From: CAZVEE01 sp964625525
GTDB taxonomy: Bacteria > Pseudomonadota > Alphaproteobacteria > JAJFIK01
DNA length: 7,909 bases
Direction: 5' to 3'
Assembly (NCBI GenBank): GCA_964625525.1
Contig: CAZVEE010000120.1
Coordinates: 1-7,909, forward strand
Under the pieces are notes generated by a model. It had not been told where the DNA came from and made no database searches. It saw only the letters and a list, made by a program, of their open reading frames with translations. The translations under genes and the position numbers were made by a program. Below, in pieces: positions 1 through 4,579 of the stretch (position 1 is its first letter; each line of letters opens with the position of its first letter).

Positions 1-1
1 G

Positions 2-940
2 CCCAACGGGACAATTCGGAACATTCTCGGGGGCACCGTGTTCCGTGAGCCAATAATCTGACGCAACGTGCAGCGCCTGGTGCCGGGCTGGACGCATCCG
101 ATCGTCATTGGGCGTCACGCCTTCGGCGACCAGTATCGCGCCACCGACTTCAAAGTGCCGGGCACGGGCAAGCTCACAGTCCGCTTCGAGCCCGATGACG
201 GCAGCGCCCCCATCGAACATGAAGTGTTCCAGTTCCCCGGCTCGGGCGTGGCGATGGCCATGTACAATCTGGATGACTCGATCCGCGATTTTGCCCGCGC
301 CTGCATGAACTACGGCCTTGAGCGTGGCTGGCCGGTCTATATGTCCACCAAGAACACCATCCTGAAGGCCTATGACGGGCGCTTTAAGGACCTGTTCCAG
401 GACGTCTATGAGGCAGAGTTCGAAGCCGCGTTTAAGGCCAAGAACATCCATTACGAGCACCGCCTGATCGACGATATGGTGGCCGCCGCCATGAAATGGG
501 ACGGCAAATATATCTGGGCCTGTAAAAACTATGACGGCGATGTGCAGTCGGACACAGTGGCCCAGGGGTTCGGCTCGCTCGGCCTGATGACCAGTGTGCT
601 GATGACCCCGGACGGCAAGACCGTAGAAGCCGAAGCCGCGCACGGGACGGTGACCCGTCACTACCGCGCGCATCAGCGCGGGGAGCAGACCAGCACCAAC
701 TCCACCGCCTCCATCTTCGCCTGGAGCCGGGGCCTCGCCCATCGCGGCAAGCTCGACGAAAACGAGACCCTGCGCCGCTTCGCGCAGACGCTGGAAGACA
801 CGGTCGTGGGCACCATCGAGGCCGGCTTTATGACCAAGGACCTGGCACTGCTGATCGGTGATGAGCAATCGTGGCTGTCCACCGAAGGCTTCCTGGACAA
901 GATCGACGAACGCTTCCAGGATGCCATGAGCAAGTGGTGA
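2..940 (+). CDS. icd: NADP-dependent isocitrate dehydrogenase (dimeric, eukaryote-like), 3' part, with an in-frame TGA
   Basis: Cytoplasmic TCA-cycle enzyme that converts isocitrate plus NADP+ to 2-oxoglutarate, CO2 and NADPH. The reading frame enters at base 2 with PNGTIRNILGG, matching about residue 95 of human IDH1, so roughly the first 95 residues lie outside the window. Visible landmarks, in IDH1 numbering: the substrate arginines R100 and R109; GRH with R132 (codon 113-115); LIDD with metal ligand D252 (470-472); YDGDVQSD with D275 (539-541) and D279 (551-553); and the NADP-binding HGTVTRH segment (641-661) with R314 and H315. All are intact. The oddity is a TGA at 59-61 where relatives have Cys114. 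A restart at GTG 68 would give 290 residues lacking substrate-binding S94, N96, R100 and R109, so it would probably be inactive. The family call is very secure. Whether the gene is functional, a pseudogene or a sequencing artefact is open. Confidence 0.93.
59..61 (+). other. In-frame TGA at a conserved Cys codon of icd
   Basis: Reading frame 2 gives FREPII, then TGA, then RNVQRLVPGW. Homologues read FREAIICKNIPRLVSGW, so the TGA replaces the cysteine matching human IDH1 Cys114. One base (TGC to TGA) explains it. Homology continues on both sides with no frameshift. Possible explanations are a nonsense mutation, a sequencing or assembly error near the edge of the window, or recoding. The last is least likely, because I know of no selenocysteine-containing IDH of this family and this cysteine is not a catalytic residue. 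Confidence 0.9.
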
Positions 941-947
941 GGAGCCG

Positions 948-970
948 GGGCCCGCATCTGGGGCGGGCCC
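948..970 (+). terminator. Candidate transcription terminator hairpin after icd
   Basis: An 8-bp perfect GC stem (GGGCCCGC, pairing with GCGGGCCC) with a 7-base loop starts 7 bases after the icd stop codon. No T-run follows (TGCCTCACG), so it is either a weak intrinsic terminator or a 3'-end-stabilising hairpin. Its position in the gap before the next gene fits either role. Confidence 0.45.
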
Positions 971-1059
971 TGCCTCACGATCCCTCCATTGGTCCGGCGC
1001 GTTAGGGCGATCCGACGCGCCGGTTTCCTTAAGACGCCCGGCTTATATGGGACTTGGTC

Positions 1060-3228
1060 ATGCGTGTCGGCATGCGGTTCGGGAGTGAGAGCGGCAGACG
1101 GGCCCTTGCGCGCAGCCTGCGGCACGGGCCGTGGCGCATGGTGTCGCGATACCTGGCCGGCGCGGCAATCGCGGCCCTCGGTCTCCTCGCCCCTCTCCCG
1201 CTTCAGGCCCAGCCCGATACGGTTTCAATCCTGGAACGTAATGAAGTGCTGGAGCGCGCCGCCCCGTTCGGTCGCGCCTTCCGCGCCGATGACGAGCGGC
1301 TGCGCAATCCGCGCGCCACGCCCGGTGCCCTGCCTCCTGTTGATGCGTTTCTCGCCGATGCCTCCACGGCCCAGCCGACCCTGTCACCGGACGGGCGCTA
1401 TCTCGCTGTCGTGGAAACGGAAGGCCAGCGCAAATATGTCGCGAAATATCGTCTGACCGCAGACGGCCTGACACGCCTGCACAATCTCGATGTGACGAAC
1501 ATGGCGGTGCGGGGGCTGCATTGGGCCACGCCGGACCGGCTGCTGGCGCGCTTGCAGCGGCGCGATCCGGTGACGCGGCGCAGTGTGGTCGTGGCACCGA
1601 ACCGGTCGAGCCTAGAAATCTATCCCGCTCATGTGGTGGCCTCCGATGCGGATGGCAGCGACATGATCGTTCTTCTCGACGGGATCGAGGAGATCGATAG
1701 CGCTTTTGACCGCTCCACCATCGTGCATATGCTCCCCGACGCGCCGCGCCATGTGCTGCTGGCCGCGCGCGATACCACGGGTCTGCGCACGGGATTGGTG
1801 GTCTACCGCGTGGACATTCACACCGGTGCCGCCCAATTGGTGGAACGGGGGCGCGATGAAACGCGGGCCTTCCTCGCCGACCCGAGCGGCGCCATCCGCT
1901 TGCGAACGGATGATGCGCCCGATGGTGACCTGACACTGCATGCGCGCCTGACGCCCGGCGGCCCGTGGCGCGAAATCGCCCGTTTTCTTCCGGGCCGCAT
2001 TCCAGACCTGTTTCCCGTGGCGTTCGACCGCAATCCGGGCACCTTGATCGCGCTGGCGCCTCGCTTCGGCGATCGCATGGCGCTGACCCCTTTCGATCTG
2101 GCCGCGCGCCGTTTGGACGCGCCGGTGTTCCTGCACCCGGAATATGATGTTTCTCACGCCATCCTCGATCCGTTCAATCAGTCCCTGATCGGCGCGGAAT
2201 TTATCGCTGACGCGGTCCGTCAGTCCTTTTTCGACCCCGCGCTTGAACAGTGGAACACAGACCTTCAGGCTCTGGCGGAAACCGACGGCGCAGCGCGCAT
2301 CGTCTCCAAAACGCAAGACGACCGGCTGATGGTGGTGCAGACCGTCGGGCCTAGCGATTTCGGCACCTACATCCTTGTCGATACCCAGACCGCCGATCTT
2401 CAACTCATCGGCAAACGGATTGAGCATATCGCACCGGATTATCTGGGCACCACCGTAGCCTTCGATGTGGCAACCCGAGACGGGTTGACCTTGCGCGCCT
2501 ATCTGACCCTGCCGCCGGGGCATGAGACCGGCTCGGCGCCGCCGCTCGTGGTGCTGCCCCATGGCGGACCGGAACGCCGCGACGCGCTCGGCTGGAGCGC
2601 ATGGGTGCAGTTCCTGGCCTCGCGCGGTTATGCGGTACTGCAACCCAATTTCCGGGGTTCATCTGGCTACGGACGGATCTTTGCGCAACTGGGCCACGGC
2701 GAATGGGGCCGGGCCATGCAAGGCGATATCACCGACAGTGTGCGGCATGTGATCGAGGCTGGCCTGGCGGATGCGCGGCGCGTGTGCATTGTGGGCGCCA
2801 GTTATGGCGGCTATGCCGCGCTTGCCGGTGCGGCTTTCACACCGGAGCTTTACCGCTGCGCGATCAGCGTCAATGGTGTCAGCGATCTCACGGCCATGCT
2901 GGACAGCAAACGGGTGCATGCCAAAAGCTACGCCTATTGGAGCCGCTCTATCGGTGATCCGTACCAGAACGAACAGCGCCTTTATGACGCCTCCCCCATT
3001 AATGCGGCCGAGGCTGTGCGCGCGCCGGTGCTGCTCATTGCCAGCGAATATGACACCACCGTGCTGCCCCGCCAGAGCATCCGCATGGCCGGGGCTCTGC
3101 GCGAGGCTGGTAAGAGCGTGACCTATCGCGAGATCCGTGACGAAGGGCACAGCTTTGCCAGCATCGGTGCCCGGCGCGAGGTACTGCTGGCCATTGAAGC
3201 CTTCCTGGCCCGCCATATGGCCGAGTGA
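1060..3228 (+). CDS. Exported S9-family (prolyl oligopeptidase-like) serine peptidase
   Basis: Predicted periplasmic or secreted serine peptidase of family S9 (acylaminoacyl-peptidase/DPP-like), which cleaves short peptides. From ATG 1060 it has 722 residues: a signal region (hydrophobic stretch about residues 31-47, ending ALA-like at LPLQAQ), a beta-propeller with a SPDGRYLAVVE blade motif near residue 110, then a C-terminal alpha/beta-hydrolase domain. HGGP lies at 501-504. The nucleophile is Ser581 in GASYGGY, with Asp665 in ASEYD and His697 in DEGHSF. Their spacing and order are typical of S9, so it should be active. Start choice: ATG 1060 has a weak GGGA seven bases upstream. ATG 1138 would give a tidier signal peptide (MVSRYLAGAAIAALG) but has no visible Shine-Dalgarno; TTG 1054 and ATG 1072 are also possible. 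It lies 119 bases after icd, so it probably has its own promoter. Substrate unknown. Confidence 0.9.
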   Translation: MRVGMRFGSESGRRALARSLRHGPWRMVSRYLAGAAIAALGLLAPLPLQAQPDTVSILERNEVLERAAPFGRAFRADDERLRNPRATPGALPPVDAFLADASTAQPTLSPDGRYLAVVETEGQRKYVAKYRLTADGLTRLHNLDVTNMAVRGLHWATPDRLLARLQRRDPVTRRSVVVAPNRSSLEIYPAHVVASDADGSDMIVLLDGIEEIDSAFDRSTIVHMLPDAPRHVLLAARDTTGLRTGLVVYRVDIHTGAAQLVERGRDETRAFLADPSGAIRLRTDDAPDGDLTLHARLTPGGPWREIARFLPGRIPDLFPVAFDRNPGTLIALAPRFGDRMALTPFDLAARRLDAPVFLHPEYDVSHAILDPFNQSLIGAEFIADAVRQSFFDPALEQWNTDLQALAETDGAARIVSKTQDDRLMVVQTVGPSDFGTYILVDTQTADLQLIGKRIEHIAPDYLGTTVAFDVATRDGLTLRAYLTLPPGHETGSAPPLVVLPHGGPERRDALGWSAWVQFLASRGYAVLQPNFRGSSGYGRIFAQLGHGEWGRAMQGDITDSVRHVIEAGLADARRVCIVGASYGGYAALAGAAFTPELYRCAISVNGVSDLTAMLDSKRVHAKSYAYWSRSIGDPYQNEQRLYDASPINAAEAVRAPVLLIASEYDTTVLPRQSIRMAGALREAGKSVTYREIRDEGHSFASIGARREVLLAIEAFLARHMAE

Positions 3229-3233
3229 CTCAC

Positions 3234-3250
3234 GTGCTGCGCCGCAGCAC
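3234..3250 (+). terminator. Hairpin just after the S9 peptidase gene, possible terminator
   Basis: GTGCTGC and GCAGCAC form a perfect 7-bp stem around the triloop GCC (8 bp if the loop is counted as one base), five bases after the stop codon. The downstream bases are pyrimidine-rich (CTCATCTCTCCCCTT) but contain no true T-run. It is a plausible weak terminator or mRNA 3'-end structure separating the peptidase from the repeat gene. Confidence 0.45.
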
Positions 3251-3272
3251 AACTCATCTCTCCCCTTAAGCT

Positions 3273-3287
3273 GAACCCCACATGAAC
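3273..3287. promoter_or_regulatory. Exact GAAC-N7-GAAC motif (candidate LexA/SOS box) upstream of the Cys-rich gene
   Basis: GAAC CCCACAT GAAC, which reads GTTC-N7-GTTC on the minus strand. This is the known form of the LexA-binding site in alphaproteobacteria such as Rhodobacter and Caulobacter. It starts 105 bases upstream of the ATG at 3378. The same bases can also be read as two CTGAAC-like half-sites 11 bp apart, followed by an inverted GTTCAG at 3304-3309, which would suit a response regulator binding direct repeats. The regulator is therefore inferred, not shown. Confidence 0.35.
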
Positions 3288-3353
3288 GGGGCGGACCGGT
3301 TCCGTTCAGTGATCGCCCTGTACCCATGATGACATGAGGGCCGATAGCCGGTC

Positions 3354-3376
3354 CTCCTCCATGTGTGAGGAGAGGG
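3354..3376 (+). promoter_or_regulatory. Strong ribosome-binding site inside a potential hairpin
   Basis: The purine run GAGGAGAGGG (3367-3376) is an excellent Shine-Dalgarno for ATG 3378 or 3381. CTCCTC at 3354-3359 pairs perfectly with GAGGAG at 3367-3372 around a 7-base loop, and an adjacent C can pair further if one A bulges. The hairpin would hide the ribosome-binding site, which suggests that translation may be controlled. It is short, so its stability in vivo is uncertain. Confidence 0.4.
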
Positions 3377-3377
3377 A

Positions 3378-4340
3378 ATGATGGTCAAACCAATCATGCG
3401 CTTTGTGGCGCTGTGCTTTGCCGTCGTCCTGTGCGCTCCGGTCTTTGCCGGTGACGCGTACGCGGACGAAACCAGCACGCGCACCACGTCGGAAACAATC
3501 CAACTGGCCCAGAACCGGGGCGAAGTCTGCTGCCGCGACAATGGCATCGACCGTTTCACCACGCGGCAACGCTGCCGCAACCGAGGCGGGCGAATCGTCA
3601 ATGACCGCCAGTGTTTGTTCGATCGGCCGAACGAGCAGCCCGTGTGCTGCCGGGACAATGGCCGCTACATCGTCAAATCTCGCCGCAACTGTAACCGCTC
3701 GGGCCGCATTGTGGACTTCAGAAACTGTCGCGGTGGTCGTGGCAATGGTGCCGAAGTCTGCTGTGCCCGTAATGGCCGGGACCGCTTCACCACGGCTCGC
3801 ACCTGTCGCCGTAATGGGGGCCGGATCGTCGCTGACCGTCGCTGCTTTGACGGCCGGGGTAACGGCAATCGCGCCGCAGTGTGCTGTGCTCGCAATGGCC
3901 GGGACCGCTTCACCACAGTGCGCGCCTGTCGCAACAATGGCGGCCGCGTGGTTGCTGATCGCCGCTGCCGGAACAATGGCGGTCGAGGCAACCAAGTCTG
4001 CTGCGTGGACAATGGTCGCGACTTCTTCACGTCGGCCCGCTCCTGCCGCAATCGCGGTGGCCGGGTCGTTGCAGACCGTCGCTGCCTGAACGATGCCGGT
4101 GGTGGTGGCGGTGAGCGCGTCTGCTGCCAGCGGGGCCGCCGCGACTTCTTCACCAACCGTCGCACGTGTCGCCGGGATGGTGGCCGGGTCGTCGCCGACC
4201 GTCGCTGCATCGACCGGCCGGGCGGCGTTGGGGAAGTCTGCTGCCAGCGTGGCGGCCGTGACTTCTTCGTCGATAATCGCCACCAATGCCGGCGCAACGG
4301 TGGACGGGTGGTCTCAGACCAGCGCTGCCGGATCCGCTAA
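3378..4340 (+). CDS. Exported Cys/Arg-rich protein with seven tandem CC-x13-C-x12-C modules, unknown function
   Basis: I do not recognise this family. The 320-residue product starts with a Sec signal peptide (hydrophobic core about residues 9-23; likely cleavage after VFA at 24 or AYA at 29; no lipobox). A short Thr/Ser-rich spacer leads to seven modules beginning at Val 50, 89, 127, 168, 207, 248 and 287. The typical module is VCC, NGRDxFT, xxRxC, then RxxGGRVVADRRC: four cysteines in about 30 residues, joined by Gly/Asn-rich linkers of 9 or 11 residues. The mature part has 28 Cys, about 69 Arg, one Lys and about 31 acidic residues, so it is strongly basic. An even number of Cys per module in an exported protein suggests two disulfides per module (inference). 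ATG 3378 or 3381 follows a strong Shine-Dalgarno. It is monocistronic: a hairpin lies before it and a clear terminator after it. A cationic binder of envelope polymers or nucleic acid, a metal binder or a toxin/antimicrobial are all possible; none is shown. Confidence 0.85.
   Translation: MMVKPIMRFVALCFAVVLCAPVFAGDAYADETSTRTTSETIQLAQNRGEVCCRDNGIDRFTTRQRCRNRGGRIVNDRQCLFDRPNEQPVCCRDNGRYIVKSRRNCNRSGRIVDFRNCRGGRGNGAEVCCARNGRDRFTTARTCRRNGGRIVADRRCFDGRGNGNRAAVCCARNGRDRFTTVRACRNNGGRVVADRRCRNNGGRGNQVCCVDNGRDFFTSARSCRNRGGRVVADRRCLNDAGGGGGERVCCQRGRRDFFTNRRTCRRDGGRVVADRRCIDRPGGVGEVCCQRGGRDFFVDNRHQCRRNGGRVVSDQRCRIR
3525..4328 (+). repeat. Seven coding tandem repeats of 114-123 bases (CC-x13-C-x12-C modules)
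   Basis: Module cores lie at 3525-3614, 3642-3728, 3756-3845, 3879-3968, 3996-4085, 4119-4208 and 4236-4328. Start-to-start steps are 117, 114, 123, 117, 123 and 117 bases, all multiples of three. Modules 3 and 4 share a 23-base identical stretch (3771-3793 and 3894-3916); modules 5 and 6 share GCGACTTCTTCAC (4018-4030 and 4141-4153). This indicates internal duplication. Module 2 is the most diverged: YIVK replaces the DxFT segment and one residue is missing between its last two cysteines. Module 7 has one extra residue in the first long spacer (x14). Confidence 0.93.
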
Positions 4341-4362
4341 ATCGGCCACACTGAATGAAGAG

Positions 4363-4392
4363 AGGCGCCCGCACCCCGCGAGCGCCTTTTTT
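4363..4392 (+). terminator. Rho-independent terminator of the Cys-rich repeat gene
   Basis: AGGCGC (4363-4368) pairs with GCGCCT (4382-4387). An inner CGC/GCG helix closes an ACCCC loop, separated from the outer stem by a single C/A mismatch. The stem runs straight into six T residues (4387-4392). It lies 23 bases after the TAA stop codon and is the most convincing intrinsic terminator in the window. Confidence 0.88.
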
Positions 4393-4438
4393 GCGCTCCG
4401 ACATCAGCGGTCAGACGCTGTGGCGGCACGCGCGGCCC

Positions 4439-4504
4439 TAAAGCGCTTTCTAAAGCGTTTTCAGCAAAAGTGTGTGCGGCTTTACGCCCGGAAAACGCTC
4501 TAAA
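4439..4504. repeat. Imperfect palindromic intergenic element 1
   Basis: AGCGTTTTC (4454-4462) is inverted as GAAAACGCT (4491-4499) around a 28-base centre, and the outer TAA/CTAAA flanks nearly continue the symmetry. TAAAGCG also occurs as a direct repeat at 4439-4445 and 4451-4457, and AAAGCGCTTT (4440-4449) is a perfect palindrome. From memory, the GCGTTTTCAGCAAAAGTG core followed by GGAAAACGC resembles dispersed palindromic repeats common between genes in alphaproteobacteria. No coding potential is seen between 4393 and 4579. Confidence 0.6.
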
Positions 4505-4512
4505 CCAACGAC

Positions 4513-4556
4513 GTAGAACTGTTTCAATGAGCAGGTTTTCATTGAAACGGCTCTAC
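4513..4556. repeat. Long hairpin-forming palindrome (element 2), possible alaS 3' end
   Basis: GTTTCAATGA (4521-4530) pairs perfectly with TCATTGAAAC (4539-4548) around an 8-base loop. Outer arms GTAGA and TCTAC (4513-4517 and 4552-4556) also pair, leaving only the 3-by-3 segment ACT/GGC, which itself allows one C-G and one T-G pair. The stem is thus nearly continuous over 18 positions. It starts 23 bases beyond the alaS stop on the minus strand and may fold at the end of that transcript. It has no T-run, so termination is only possible. Confidence 0.6.
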
Positions 4557-4579
4557 AATTGACGCCGCCATGACGAGCC

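Noticed and set aside
71..90. Possible SECIS-like hairpin after the icd TGA
   Set aside because: The stem is short and bulged, and its bases are fully accounted for by the conserved coding sequence for QRLVPGW. No IDH selenoprotein of this family is known to me.
1058..2643. Minus-strand open frames of 292 and 343 codons opposite the S9 peptidase
   Set aside because: They are shadows in high-GC DNA: Arg/Pro/Gly-rich with no domain, and opposite a gene with a complete catalytic triad.
3283..3320. ECF-sigma type promoter (GGAAC...CGTT) on the minus strand
   Set aside because: GGAAC and CGTT are only 10 bases apart instead of 16-17, and the direction would point away from the Cys-rich gene.
3306..4286. 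Long antisense open frame (326 codons) on the minus strand opposite the Cys-rich gene
   Set aside because: It is an Ala/Thr/Val-rich shadow created by the repetitive GC-rich codons of the plus-strand gene. It lacks any recognisable domain, while the plus strand has a signal peptide, Shine-Dalgarno, conserved cysteine spacing and terminator.
3525..4328. Regularly spaced repeats resembling a CRISPR array
   Set aside because: The periods are 114-123 bases, all multiples of three, the repeats are diverged in a coding manner, and the 'spacers' are Gly/Asn linkers in the same frame.
3403..4503. Other open frames on the plus strand overlapping the repeat gene (3403-4089 and 4093-4503)
   Set aside because: They are frame-shifted readings of the same repeats with low-complexity Ala/Ser/Thr content, and the second runs through the clear terminator at 4363-4392.
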